Source of the DNA: Basidiobolus meristosporus CBS 931.73
Taxonomy: Eukaryota > Basidiobolomycota > Basidiobolomycetes > Basidiobolales > Basidiobolaceae
Direction: 5' to 3'
Assembly: GCA_002104905.1 (NCBI GenBank)
Contig: MCFE01000256.1
Coordinates: 48,680 to 112,679 of the forward strand
DNA length: 64,000 nt
Every line of letters begins with the position of its first letter. The first letter of the stretch is position 1. The notes under the pieces were generated by a model that was given only the letters and a program-made list of their open reading frames with translations, was not told the DNA's origin and did no database searches. Below, piece after piece: positions 47,252-58,075 of the stretch. A program made the translations under genes and the position numbers.

Positions 47252-47473
47252 TCAATATTTAGTAAGTGCGCTTCTAAAGAAAATAATAAGATAGACAAAG
47301 GGATTAAGAAGTGAAGGGTAAACATACAAGGCACACTTTCGAAGCAATAAATAACTCCCACCAACGAGAAAGGCCGCAGTAGATTGGGAGGATAAGATCA
47401 GAGGAATCAAGGATCCGAAGCCAAATATATCCTGAAACAGATGAGATTGAATCTCATTGGCACCTTCAGCCAT
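47252..47473 (-). CDS. Small membrane-protein ORF directly upstream of chitin synthase
   Basis: 73 codons from ATG 47473, or about 55 if a 54-nt GTATGT...TTTAG intron inside it is removed (the intron is in frame, so both versions end at the same stop). The product has an acidic N terminus (MAEGANE), a hydrophobic segment of about 25 residues around FGFGSLIPLILSS...AAFLVGGSYLLL, then a basic RK. This looks like a single-span small membrane protein. No family recognised. Its stop lies 68 bp from the chitin synthase ATG, so the two may share a transcript, or the ORF may lie in its leader. Confidence 0.5.
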   Translation of the reverse strand: MAEGANEIQSHLFQDIFGFGSLIPLILSSQSTAAFLVGGSYLLLRKCALYVYPSLLNPFVYLIIFFRSALTKY

Positions 47474-49699
47474 AGCTCATCAAGGACCCAGTTTCTAACG
47501 AGACCAAGTGTAAATTTAGCCCAACCCCACCAACAATCCCAGCCTTTTCCTAACTGTGTAGATAATAATATCATTAATTATACTTTTGGAGTACAAAACA
47601 TCATCCGATGATCATTGAGTAGACTAATTTGGGTATTCAATGAATGTAAATGTAGTAAATACCGGCTCATATCTCGATATTGATTTAAGACCAGACACGG
47701 AGTTTAAAGCTCATCTATGTGGGCTTCGCCATCATTAATATGCACCATTACCAAGCCAAGGAAACTGTATCCAGTTGACATAGAACATCCTCTGCTGAGA
47801 TACCGCCAATCTTTACCCCTGTGACCGCCGACAAAGCCCATTCCCACTTGAGCCAATCTTTTCGATTGATTTATTTAACTATATTTAGCGGATTCAAAGC
47901 CTAATAGGTTTTGGCGTTTCCAAATGCCAAGAATGTTGAGTTTTAGGCTTTTCATCAAAGATAGCAAAATCGGAAATTGTGAGCAGTGCCAAGCCTATCG
48001 TAACCAGATGGTTGGAACATTCTATTCCAGAATATACGCTACTTTGATTTACCGTGTTGCTTGGCTTGCTGGTGACATACCATTGGAGGCAACAAATAGG
48101 AAGTATCTAGTCTCAGTGATTTCGGCCAAATAAATATATATGAAGGGTGGCTACTTTAACGGCTCATTCCCAGAACATTCAATATACTGCTCTTGCTCAC
48201 CATAGACGCACGATGAGGCTCATCATTTCAGAAGGGTTCCAAAGCAGAGGCAATTAACGCTCAGTATAAGCAATTGGGCTTGTCGATCATGATTATCTTC
48301 AGCCCACAAGAAAAATATGGCCGGAAACGGGTTTGTTGCTAATAGGGATCCAGCACTGGGCTTATTCCGTCAGCTTTTCATGGAATCTTTGCTACATTCT
48401 CAGCTGAAATTGCTTGTGCTTATAAGAAGTTGGCTTGGTTATTTCCTAATCAATTCAAGACATGCATGTAGCGATCGCAATGTCGCACATACTACACGAG
48501 GTGTGATGAGTACCAGCTAATTGCATGCAGCTCTATCTTTGTTGGTCATGATTGTCATACATATTGCTTCTGACGGTGCTGATTGTTGAATTGAAGCTTA
48601 CCATTTGTTTTGATTTGGAATGTTTTCATTTAATGAGGGCTTACATGGCCATGGGGCCACAAATGGCTTCGATCCTAACAAAGCAATTGATTGCCTCGTA
48701 GTCATTGGTCTGCCTTCACAGCCCTGGATTTTGATGGTAAATGTTTGACGAAGTCATACTGAGCCGAAACTGGGTGTTCGAAGCTCCGCGTGTATCACTG
48801 TGGTCTGCTGTCTGATATTTTTATGTGCAGATAAGCTCCTTTCAAGTTGACTAACATGTGTATTTCTTATTGACAGACTTTGTATACTTCACCATCCTTA
48901 TATTTTTTTCGCTATTGCCTAATGCGTTGGGGTGGAGTTTATGGTTACTCCCATGTGATGTTACCTGGTCTATCAATTTCATAGCGTTGCACCAGATTCT
49001 GGGCAATATTAACATACTTAGTGAGGAGTGCTGTCGAGGTCAAATTGTTGCTGGGCTTCGAAATACACTTTCGTTACGTCAAAATCCAACTTATCTACTT
49101 TACCAGAAACAAGATTAGGGTGGCTATAGAGTGTAGTTAAACATGTTCCTATTGTTGCCTATTAACTTGAAATATAAGTAGGTATTATCAGTGTGTATGA
49201 CAAAAGCTGGCAAGGTGTGTTAGCTCTACTTAGGCCCATATTGTATCATAATGAAAGGAATATATACAAAACAATATGTGTTTGGTTTGTGTAGGCAAAA
49301 GGCAGATATCTTAGAGTATTTACAGATAGTTGGCATACTAACTGCAATTCAGCTTATGACTTTCACATCAATATGCTTAAAACTAAAAGATACTGATGTG
49401 CAATGTTTTGCAAGAAGATGTAAAATATTGCTGTTGATTTGGTAAACTACAAGGCTTGCATAATATTCTTAGGCTGATTTGGATGCAAATTTGATATTCA
49501 CATTAAAATATTTTATTCACTTAGTTACTGGGAGCATAGTTCATATGCTGTATTTGTTCACGAGATTGATTAAGAATATTTTTACTAATGCAAACAATAC
49601 ACTGAGCATAGATACCCTGGGAGTACACCAAAGGCCAAAAATCTGCACAATTGCATTTGAAATTCTCTTTAATATAGTGCTTATACTTAGTTTTGCTTT
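47474..49699. other. Intergenic region, nothing recognised
   Basis: Short frames on both strands, none with family features. AT content rises after 48850. Confidence 0.5.
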
Positions 49700-50038
49700 A
49701 ATTATTAAGCTGCCACCGAAATATTCATGCTAACTTAGCCACATAAATCTTATTCTGAGATTAGCATTCCGTCCTGACCAAATTTCTTGTTGGCACTTAG
49801 AGTATTCTCACCAAATTATCAGGTACCCAGATTGTGGCATTTCTGAAGGTTGTCTAAAAGGCCCTAAACTTTGCACACATACTCTTGGGACCTTCCTTAA
49901 CAAATTCTACATGTTTTATGCCCCTAATTTATTGAGGGTACAAATACCATACTTTTGATCAATAAATCTATAAGTAAATAACATGTGAATCCTCTAATTC
50001 TCCACACCACTTCCAATACCCGTCAGAATATTGCAACA
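49700..50038 (+). repeat. Diverged Copia LTR relic, opposite orientation
   Basis: Matches the reverse complement of the adjacent element's LTR: a CACC...AAATATTCA start, GACCAAATTTCTTGTTGG, CAGGTACCCAGA, CTTTGCACACAT, GGGACCTTCCTTAAC and an ATTGCAACA end. Left edge approximate. Confidence 0.65.
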
Positions 50039-50069
50039 ACTTTGAAAAGACTGGCTAAAGACTTTATAA

Positions 50070-50419
50070 TGTTGTAAGAGTCTTGGAGATATTGGAAGTG
50101 ATTGGGAGGACAAGTAGATTATGTGGTTTTCACTTAATGATTTATTGAATGTAAAAGTAGTATTTATACTTTTACATGGTCTTGGCATTACAAACACGTA
50201 GAATAGGTTAAGGAAGGTCCCAAGAACATGTGTGCAAAGTTTGGGGCTGTTTGGACAACTTTGAGAATTTTCATGTTCTGGGTACCTGGTATTTTGGTGA
50301 AAATATTCTAAGTAAATCCCGACAAGGAATTTGGTCAGTATTCTCTAGGATTTGAAGATGATGATCTAAGTGACTAAGTTAGGTGAATATTTAGGTGGAA
50401 AATACGAATTTTTACAACA
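50070..50419 (-). repeat. Copia copy 2, 3' LTR
   Basis: 350 bp, TGTTGTAAGAG...TTTACAACA, near-identical to 54407-54756. Confidence 0.95.
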
Positions 50420-50430
50420 CTCCCACTCAG

Positions 50431-53400
50431 CTAAATGTTCATACTGACTAGTCCTAATTTTGACCTAAGATATTCAAACTTGTCTCTGGCTAATGGTTTG
50501 GTAAATATGTCTGCAATCATTTCATCTGTAGGACAGTAAACTAAGCTAACTAAGTTATTCTCTATAGCTTCACGTATGAAATGATGTCTAATATCTATGT
50601 GCTTGGTTCTGGCATGAAAAGTTGGATTTCTACCTAATTGTATACATCCTTGATTATCTTGAAATAAAGTAATAGGCGTTTTTTGACATAGGCCTAAATC
50701 TGTAAAGAGCTTTCTTAACCACATTGCTTCTTTTGTAGCTTCACAGGCTGCCATATACTCTGCCTCTGTAGTAGAAAGTGCTACGGTTGGTTGCTTTCTT
50801 GAATTCCATGAAATGGCTCCTTTACAGTAAAGAAAGGTGTATCCTGTGGTGGATCTTCTGTCTTCTAAATTTCGTCCCCAATCAGCATCAGAGTATCCCA
50901 CAAGATCCTGTTCTGAATCCTTATAAGTGTATCTTAAACAGATATCAGCAGTTCCTTTTAGGTATCTAAAAATCCGCTTAACTGCTGCAATATGATCAGA
51001 TCCATAATTCTGATTATGTTGGCTGGCAACTCCCACTGAATATGAGATATCTGGACGTGTTCCAAGCATGATATACATCAGACTGCCGACCATAGATTGA
51101 TAAGGAAAGTCAGGGCTTTCAGATGGCACCAAGCTCTCTTGATTTGGTTGAGTTTTGACCAAGTTAAGGTTTGTCTCCATTGGGGTAGCTGCCGGTTTAC
51201 AGTCTTCCATTTTGTACTTCTTTAGTATATCTTGAATATACTTGGATTGGCTTAGGGTAATAGTCTGGGTACTTCTGTCTATGGAGAACTTAATCCCTAA
51301 GTAGTAACTAAGTTCTCCTAGATCGGACATCTTGAACTCCTTAGATAGGCTGGATTTAGTCTCTTCCAATGTTTCTAGGTTATTGGCGGCTATAATAAGA
51401 TCATCCACATATAGAGCTAATAGAACTGGATTTGCTCTATCTGGCTTATAGTATATACTATAGTCAGCATTACTCCTTTTGAAACTCAAAGATTCCAAAT
51501 AAGAATCTATCTTGCAATTCCAGGCTCTCGGTGATTGTTTGAGACCATATAGTGACTTTTTAAGCTTGCAGACCAAATGGGGGTTATCTTGGTCAACAAA
51601 ACCATCAGGCTGGTCCATATACACGTCCTCATCAAGTTCTCCATTCAAAAATGCAGTTTTTACATCCATTTGATGAATAAAAAACTTATATTTGGCTGCA
51701 ATAGCCAATATTAATCTGATGGAATTAAACTTGGCTACCGGTGCAAAGGTCGCAGTATAGTCAAGTCCTTTTGTTTGAGAGTATCCTTTGGCTACAAGTC
51801 TTGCTTTGTACCTTTCAATTGTACCATCAGCCTTGTATTTTGTCTTGAAGACCCATCTGCATCCAATTGATTTTCGGTTGATTGGTAATTTGACTAAGTC
51901 CCAAGTTTGATTTTCCATCAGGGCCTGATATTCCTCAGTCATTGCAGATCTCCAAAACTTTGTCTGAGGGCTATTTAGGGCCTCTTTTACAGTCTGGGGT
52001 TCATCAACATGGACTGAATAGGCATAGGCCAAGTTTGTACCCTCATTGATATAGTAATTTGGGCTATTTCTTGTCCGATTGGATCTCCGGGCATTTGATA
52101 CTGGAATGATCACTTCTGGGATATTCCTGGGCACTGATTCTGGCTGAACCACGGTTGTAGAGTCCTCTGGAGTGAAAAAATTTTCATTGTTTTGCTCTGA
52201 TTCAATCCTGACAATTGGTGGACTTGAGATCAAATTTTCGTCATCATCTGATGTCATTTTTTGTGAAAATTTTGAATTTTCATCAAACAACACATCCCTG
52301 GACTTGATCAGCTTCTTTGCTTCGGTATTGTAGAGTCTGTATGCCTTACTCTCATTGCAGTAGCCCAAAAATATGCATTTTACACTTTTTGGCTCAAATT
52401 TTGACTGATTTCCGGCCAGTTTTTTGGCATATGCTGTACACCCAAATATTCTTAGATGTTCTGCACTTGGTCTGTATCCATACCATGCTTCAAATGGAGT
52501 AGAATCACAAAGTATTCTGTTATAACTCCTATTTTTAAGATATACAGCAGTGGCAACTGATTCCGCCCAAAAATCATAGGATAATTTTTGATCATGGATC
52601 ATAGATCTTGCCATATCAATTATTGATCTGTTAGCTCGTTCTGCTACTCCATTTTGCTGTGGGGAGTATGGTACAGTAGTCTCTTGCTTTATCCCATGAA
52701 TTTTGCAGAAGTGGATGAAGAGTTTTGAGGTATATTCTCCACCATTGTCAGAGCGTATTTTCTTGATTTTTTCACCAGTTTCTCTCTCCACCATGGCTTT
52801 GAACTCCCTGAGCTTAGACAGAGCTTCTTCCTTTCTCTCCATGAAGTAGACCCATGTGTATCTTGTATAATCATCAATAAAAGTGATTAAATACTTCATC
52901 CCGCCTAAGGATAAATTTTGCATAGGTCCACACAGATCTGAGTGAATTAGATCTAATTTTTTCTTAGTTTTGATTAACCCAGAGCTCTTGAACGGTTGTC
53001 TGGCTTGTTTCCCATATATGCAGGCTTCACAGTGCTCCAAAATAGCTGGGGGATCAATTTTCACTCCAGAAATTAGCTGATCTTTGATCATTTTATGCAA
53101 ATAATCAAAATTGATGTGTCCAAATCTCCTGTGCCAAAGCATTGGTGTTTCTTCATTTAAGTTACTTATATTGGCTTCCAGATATGATGGAATATAAGTC
53201 AACTTGTATAGATTCTGATCTCTGATGCCCGAAGCAATATGGGCACCATTTTGATCAGTGATCCTACATCCAGAATTGTCAAAACTGAAACTGAGTCCTT
53301 CTGCTGTGGCCTTGCTTACAGAGAGTAGGTTCTTGGCTATTTCTGGTACATAGAGTACTTCTTTAAAGGTCAGTGTATGGCTTCCTTCACTGCTTCTAAG

Positions 53401-54402
53401 GTTTACTTGGATAGTTCCTTCTCCCACTGCATCAAGTGTTCTATCGTCACCCATGAAAACCTTCTTAATTGGAATTTCTTGATATTGGGTCAAAAGTTCT
53501 TTTTGGTGTGTAAAGTGTTGAGAAGCTCCAGAGTCAATATACCACGTCTGAGAATCCTTGTTTGTGGTCATATTTAGTGCAGATATGAATAGTCTATCTT
53601 CAGTTGTTGCAGCATTTCCATATTCAGGCTTCTTTTGCTGATAATCTCTCTTTTTGAAACACCGGTCTGATGTGTGTCCTTTCCTTTTGCAGTAGTTGCA
53701 AAATAGGTTGCTGTTGCCTTTGTAGGGTCTTGGGTACCTCCTTTGTTGGTTATCATTGCTTATTAAAGCATTTTCTTCTTCCTTCTTATTGGCGCTTGAT
53801 TTTCTTAATTCTTCATCCAGGAGCCTTCCATATACGTAATTTAAGGTCAAATCTTCAGTTCTGGACTCTAGGGCTGATACAAGGCCCTGAAACTCGTCTG
53901 TCAGGCTATTCAGGATGGTAACTATCACATCCTCATCAGTAGTTGGTACGCCCACAGATTCCATCTCATCTACCAGCAGGGTAATTCTGTTAATTAGATT
54001 TTTCATTTCTTCTCCTGGCAGCATCTTTGTAGTAAAGAATTTTCTTCTCAGATACATTTTCTTGGCAGCTGAACATGACTGGTAGGTGTCTTCTAATGCT
54101 TTCCAGGCATTCTTTGCCGTTTTTGCTCTTGAGCATTGAATTAGCAATTTGTCCTTGACATTAAGGCAAATGCAGTTAAAGGCACTTTGTTCTTTCTTCT
54201 GGTACTTCAAGGCTTCCTCTCCCACGTTTTTAGGAGGGCATTCTTCTCCCATGACAATATCCCAAAGGCCTCTTTCTTGTAGCAGCATCTTCATCTTCAC
54301 CTTCCACACTTGGTAGTTAGATCCATCCAACTTTTCAGCAGAGGGAAAAATTCCAGTAATAGCAGTAGTAGACATTGCAGAGAGTGACAGCTCGGGGCTC
54401 AT
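50431..54402 (-). CDS. Copia gag-pol polyprotein, full length
   Basis: Single frame of 1,323 aa from ATG 54402, or 1,314 aa from ATG 54375 (MSTTAITG). Order of domains: Gag with a LDGSNYQVWK segment (UBN2/DUF4219-like), CCHC knuckle (CNYCKRKGHTSDRC), aspartic protease (IDSGASQHF), GAG-pre-integrase HHCC zinc region (HRRFGH...HCEAC), integrase DDE core (HSDLCGP, SDNGGE, NGVAERAN), reverse transcriptase ([10 protein letters not shown] and YVDD), and RNase H (GYSDADW, STTEAEY, FQDNQG). Integrase before reverse transcriptase defines Copia/Pseudoviridae order. All catalytic residues are present. Gag and pol are fused with no frameshift or stop, so the Gag:Pol ratio must be set by another mechanism. 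The same frame is also open upstream into the LTR (to 54534). Confidence 0.95.
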   Translation of the reverse strand: MSPELSLSAMSTTAITGIFPSAEKLDGSNYQVWKVKMKMLLQERGLWDIVMGEECPPKNVGEEALKYQKKEQSAFNCICLNVKDKLLIQCSRAKTAKNAWKALEDTYQSCSAAKKMYLRRKFFTTKMLPGEEMKNLINRITLLVDEMESVGVPTTDEDVIVTILNSLTDEFQGLVSALESRTEDLTLNYVYGRLLDEELRKSSANKKEEENALISNDNQQRRYPRPYKGNSNLFCNYCKRKGHTSDRCFKKRDYQQKKPEYGNAATTEDRLFISALNMTTNKDSQTWYIDSGASQHFTHQKELLTQYQEIPIKKVFMGDDRTLDAVGEGTIQVNLRSSEGSHTLTFKEVLYVPEIAKNLLSVSKATAEGLSFSFDNSGCRITDQNGAHIASGIRDQNLYKLTYIPSYLEANISNLNEETPMLWHRRFGHINFDYLHKMIKDQLISGVKIDPPAILEHCEACIYGKQARQPFKSSGLIKTKKKLDLIHSDLCGPMQNLSLGGMKYLITFIDDYTRYTWVYFMERKEEALSKLREFKAMVERETGEKIKKIRSDNGGEYTSKLFIHFCKIHGIKQETTVPYSPQQNGVAERANRSIIDMARSMIHDQKLSYDFWAESVATAVYLKNRSYNRILCDSTPFEAWYGYRPSAEHLRIFGCTAYAKKLAGNQSKFEPKSVKCIFLGYCNESKAYRLYNTEAKKLIKSRDVLFDENSKFSQKMTSDDDENLISSPPIVRIESEQNNENFFTPEDSTTVVQPESVPRNIPEVIIPVSNARRSNRTRNSPNYYINEGTNLAYAYSVHVDEPQTVKEALNSPQTKFWRSAMTEEYQALMENQTWDLVKLPINRKSIGCRWVFKTKYKADGTIERYKARLVAKGYSQTKGLDYTATFAPVAKFNSIRLILAIAAKYKFFIHQMDVKTAFLNGELDEDVYMDQPDGFVDQDNPHLVCKLKKSLYGLKQSPRAWNCKIDSYLESLSFKRSNADYSIYYKPDRANPVLLALYVDDLIIAANNLETLEETKSSLSKEFKMSDLGELSYYLGIKFSIDRSTQTITLSQSKYIQDILKKYKMEDCKPAATPMETNLNLVKTQPNQESLVPSESPDFPYQSMVGSLMYIMLGTRPDISYSVGVASQHNQNYGSDHIAAVKRIFRYLKGTADICLRYTYKDSEQDLVGYSDADWGRNLEDRRSTTGYTFLYCKGAISWNSRKQPTVALSTTEAEYMAACEATKEAMWLRKLFTDLGLCQKTPITLFQDNQGCIQLGRNPTFHARTKHIDIRHHFIREAIENNLVSLVYCPTDEMIADIFTKPLARDKFEYLRSKLGLVSMNI

Positions 54403-54406
54403 AACC
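54395..54406 (-). other. Primer-binding site, Copia copy 2 (half-tRNA type)
   Basis: Plus strand GGGCTCATAACC is identical to the initiator tRNA-Met anticodon arm and abuts the 5' LTR. The element RNA therefore reads GGTTATGAGCCC, and the putative first gag ATG (54402) lies inside the site. Confidence 0.78.
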
Positions 54407-54756
54407 TGTTGTAAGAGTCTTGGAGATATTGGAAGTGATTGGGAGGACAAGTAGATTATGTGGTTTTCACTTAATGATTTATTGAATGTAAAAGTAGTAT
54501 TTATACTTTTACATGGTCTTGGCATTACAAACACGTAGAATAGGTTAAGGAAGGTCCCAAGAACATGTGTGCAAAGTTTGGGGCTGTTTGGACAACTTTG
54601 AGAATTTTCATGTTCTGGGTACCTGGTATTTTGGTGAAAATATTCTAAGTAAATCCCAACAAGGAATTTGGTCAGTATTCTCTAGGATTTGAAGATGATG
54701 ATCTAAGTGACTAAGTTAGGTGAATATTTAGGTGGAAAATACGAATTTTTACAACA
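54407..54756 (-). repeat. Copia copy 2, 5' LTR
   Basis: 350 bp, next to the primer-binding site; bounded on the right by the TATAA duplication. Confidence 0.95.
54498..54505 (-). promoter_or_regulatory. TATA-like box in Copia 5' LTR
   Basis: Minus strand reads TATAAATA, conserved in position in several LTR copies of the family. Likely the U3 promoter element. Confidence 0.45.
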
Positions 54757-54789
54757 TATAAGAGTACATTTACTACTTGTACATCACTA

Positions 54790-55126
54790 TTACTGTAAAA
54801 TCTTGTGATTCCACCTAAATATTTATCTAACTGATTACCTACAAATCTCAGTGAATACTGACCAAATTCCTTGTTGGGATTTACTTGGAATTCTTTTACC
54901 AAACCACCGGACATCTAGAACATGGCATTTCTCAAAGCTGTCAAAGAAGCCCTAAACTCTGCTGAAATGTTCTTGGGTCCTTCCCACATATATGCAATGT
55001 GTGTATTTTGCCAAGACAATGCAAAAGTATTGATACCACTTTTACATAAAATATATCATTAAGTGAGAATCATGTAATCTACTGCTGCTGCCATTTACTT
55101 CCAATATCTCCAAAACTCTTAAAACA
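54790..55126 (+). repeat. Diverged Copia LTR relic, plus orientation
   Basis: Blocks GTGATTCCACCTAAATATT, GACCAAATTCCTTGTTGGG, TTCTTGGGTCCTTCC and an ACTCTTAAAACA end. Right after it no internal region is seen, so it may be a solo LTR; no target duplication confirmed. Confidence 0.7.
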
Positions 55127-55641
55127 AGTATACCATTAGTCAAGAATTACAAAGCATACTTTGTGTGCCATTCACTACCAATAGCCCCACAATTTCTGTA
55201 AGAAAGACAACCCTGCTGCTACAGCTGTATAAAGAAGTGTTATTCAGTATATCAGTATATTGAGGAAATCTCATTGGCAAAAAATGTTGAAGCTTCAGGT
55301 GCAAGAATTATCACAGGAAACCCTATTGAAAGTAATTCTGATGATCCTTTCAAAAGGCTGTCACAAAATATATATCCTGTGAATAAGAGATATTGATTCC
55401 ACTAGGACACTGCACAAAACTAATTGGAAAAAACTGCACCTCAGATTCCACAAAAAACTTGGTCAACATATTTATCACAATGGTCCCAGAGTTACTTTTA
55501 GTTGGCTCACTGCCATTTCTCTCTCTTACTGATCCTGAGCACACAATCATCTCCTACATTTGTGAACAATGATTAGCTTTTGCCTTTTGATCACACTCCT
55601 TACTTTCTGACTCAGCCAATGCTCTTACTTTTCATGGATAC
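55127..55641. other. AT-rich spacer, nothing recognised
   Basis: No gene or repeat of the described families. Confidence 0.4.
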
Positions 55642-56111
55642 TGTTGTGAAGTATGTAATTCCACCTGAATACTCATATAACTAATCAACTTAGATCACAA
55701 CCTATACATATTAGTGAATCCTGACCAAATTCCTTGTTGGAATTTTCCTAGAGTAATTTCACTAAGTCATCAGGTACTCAGAATATCAAAATTCTCAAAG
55801 CTGTCCAAACAGCCTCAAACTCTGTACAAATGCTCTTGGGATCTTTCTAAACCAACTCTATGTGCTTATTTTGTCAAGACCATGTCAAAGCTTAAATACT
55901 GCTTTTGCATTCAATAAATCATTGAGTGAATACTGCATAATTTACTTGCTCCCCCAATCACTTCCAATATCTCTAAGACTCTTACAATAAGCAATGTGCT
56001 ACAAGCAGTCACTCTCTGCAATGTCTACTACTGCTATTACTGGAACTTCTCCCTCTGCTGAAAAGTTAGATGGATCTAACTACCAAGTGTGGAGGGTGAA
56101 GATGAAGATGT
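55642..56111 (+). mobile_element. Oldest nested Copia relic: LTR plus start of gag
   Basis: A 348-bp diverged LTR (55642-55989, TGTTGTGAAG...CTTACAATA), an eroded primer-binding site, then gag sequence beginning MSTTAITG at about 56021. It is cut at 56111 by the LTR of copy 3. The remainder does not reappear in this window. Confidence 0.8.
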
Positions 56112-56459
56112 TGTTGTAAAAATTTGTAATTCCATCTAAATATTAACCTAACTTAGTCACTTAGATCATTACCTTCAATCCTAGAGAATACTGACCAAAT
56201 TCCTTGTCAGGTTTTGCTTAGAATATTTTCACCAAAATACCAGGTACCTAGAACATGAAAGTTCTCAAGGTTGTCCAAACAGCCCCAAACTTTGCACACA
56301 TGTTCTTGGGACCTTCCTTAACCTATTCTACATGTTTGCTATGCCAAGACCATGTAAAAGTATAAATACTACTCTTACATTCAATAAGTCATTAAGTGAA
56401 AACCACATAATCTACTTGTTCTCACAATCACTTCCAATATCTCCAAGACTCTTGCAACA
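56112..56459 (+). repeat. Copia copy 3, 5' LTR
   Basis: 348 bp, plus orientation, more diverged from copy 2 than copy 4 is. Confidence 0.85.
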
Positions 56460-56490
56460 AGTAATAAGCCCCAAGCTGTCACTCTCTGCA

Positions 56491-58075
56491 ATGTCTACTA
56501 CTGCTATTACTGGAACTTTTCCCTCTGCTGAAAAGTTAGATGGATCTAACTACCAAGTGTGGAAGGTGAAGATGAAGATGCTGCTACAAGAAAGAGGCCT
56601 TTGGGATATTTTCATGGGAGAATAATGCCCTCCTAAAAACATGGGAGAGGAAGCCTTAAAGCACCAGAAGACAGAACAAAATGCCTTTAACTGCATTTAC
56701 CTTAATGTAATAGACAAATTGCTAATTCAATGCTGATGAGTAAAAAGGGCAAAAAATGCCTGGAAGGCATTAGAAGTCACCTACCAGTCATGTTCAGCTG
56801 CTAAGAAAATTTATCTGAGATAAAAATTCTTTACTACATAGATGCTGCCAGGAGAAGAAATGAAAAATCTAATTAACAGAATTACCCTGCTGGTAGATGA
56901 AATGGAATCTGTGGGCATACTAACTACTAATGAGGATGTGATAGTTACCATCCTGAATAGCCTGACAGACAAGTTTCAGGGCCTTTTATCAGCCATAGAG
57001 TCCAGAACTGAAGATTTGACCTTAAATTACATATATGGAAGGCACCTGGAAGAAGAATTAAGAAAATCAAGCACCAATAAGAAGCAAGAAGAAAATGCTT
57101 TAATAAGCAATGATAACCAACAAAGGAGGTACCCAAGACCCTACAATGGCAACAGCAACCTGTTTTGCAACTACTGCAAAAGGAAAGGACACACATCAGA
57201 CCAGTGCTTCAAAAAGAAAGATAGTCTGCAGAAAAAGCCTGAATATGGAAATGCTGCAACAACTGAAGATAGACTATTCATATCTGTACTAAATATGACC
57301 ACAAACAAGGATTCTCAGACGTGGTATATTGACTCTGGAGCATCTCAACACTTTACACACCAAAAAGAACTTTTTACCCAGTATCCAGAAATTCTAATTA
57401 AGAAGGTTTTCATGGGTGACAATGGAACACTTGATGCAGTGGGAGAAGGAACTATCCAGTAAACCTTAAAGGCAGTGAAGGAAGCCATACACTGACCTTC
57501 ATAGAAGTAATATATGTACCAGAAATAGCCAAGAACCTACTATCTGTAAGCAAGGCCTCTGCAGAAGGACTCAGTTTCAGCTTTGACAATTCTGGATGCA
57601 AGATCACTGATCATAAAGGTGCCCATATTGCTTTGGGTATCAAAGATCAGAATCTGTACAAGTTGACTTATATTCCATCATATTTGGAAGCCAATATAAG
57701 TAACTTAAGTGAAGAAACACCAATGCTTTGGCACAGGAGACTCGGGCATATCACTTTTGATTATTTGCACAAATTGATCAAAGATCAGCTAATTTCTGGA
57801 GTAAAAATTAATCCCCCAGCTAGTTTGAAGCACTGTGAAGCCTGCATATATGGGAAACAAGCTAGACAACAGTTCAAGAGCTCTGGGTTAATCAAAACTA
57901 AAAAAAAATTAGATCTAATTCACTCAGATTGTGTGGACCTATACAAGATATATGTGGGTCTACTTCAAAGAGAGAAAGGAAGAAGCTCTGTCTAAGCTCA
58001 GGGAGTTTAAAGCCATGGCAGAGAGAGAAACTGGTGAAAAATCAAGAAAATACGCTTTGACAATGGTGGAGAATA
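56491..58075 (+). pseudogene. Broken Copia gag-pol (copy 3)
   Basis: ATG 56491 (MSTTAITG). Stops appear near 56622, 56734 and 56821. The main surviving frames are 56842-57462 (rest of Gag, CCHC knuckle, protease DSGAS) and 57633-57995 (GAG-pre-integrase HHCC). A frameshift at about 57460 separates them. A deletion of tens of bases removes part of the integrase core between the HSD segment and the YFKERK-like segment. It ends at the copy 4 LTR. Not functional. Confidence 0.88.

Larger units (their letters stand above)
50070..54756 (-). mobile_element. Copia-family LTR retrotransposon, copy 2 (apparently intact)
   Basis: 4,687 bp with LTRs 50070-50419 and 54407-54756, both 350 bp, which differ by eye at a single position (G at about 50319, A at about 54656). 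The 5-bp target duplication TATAA is perfect (50065-50069 and 54757-54761). One uninterrupted gag-pol frame, a primer-binding site, a polypurine tract (GAGTGGGAG, minus strand, next to 50420) and a TATA-like box in the LTR are all present. This indicates a recent insertion and possible autonomy. It sits between two older LTR relics in opposite orientation. Confidence 0.95.
56112..58075 (+). mobile_element. Copia copy 3 (decayed, interrupted)
   Basis: 5' LTR 56112-56459 (348 bp, TGTTGTAAAAA...CTTGCAACA) followed by degraded gag-pol. The primer-binding site has decayed to AGTAATAAGCCC. It inserted into the gag of the older relic and is itself cut at 58075, within the integrase DNGGEY codons, by copy 4. 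Confidence 0.88.

Noticed and set aside
48317-48520. 67-codon ORF as a gene
   Set aside because: No motif, no neighbours and typical chance length for this region.
56112-58075. Repeat-induced point mutation as the cause of decay in Copia copy 3
   Set aside because: The stops arise from mixed changes (G to T, C to G, C to T and an indel), not from a dominant C-to-T pattern.
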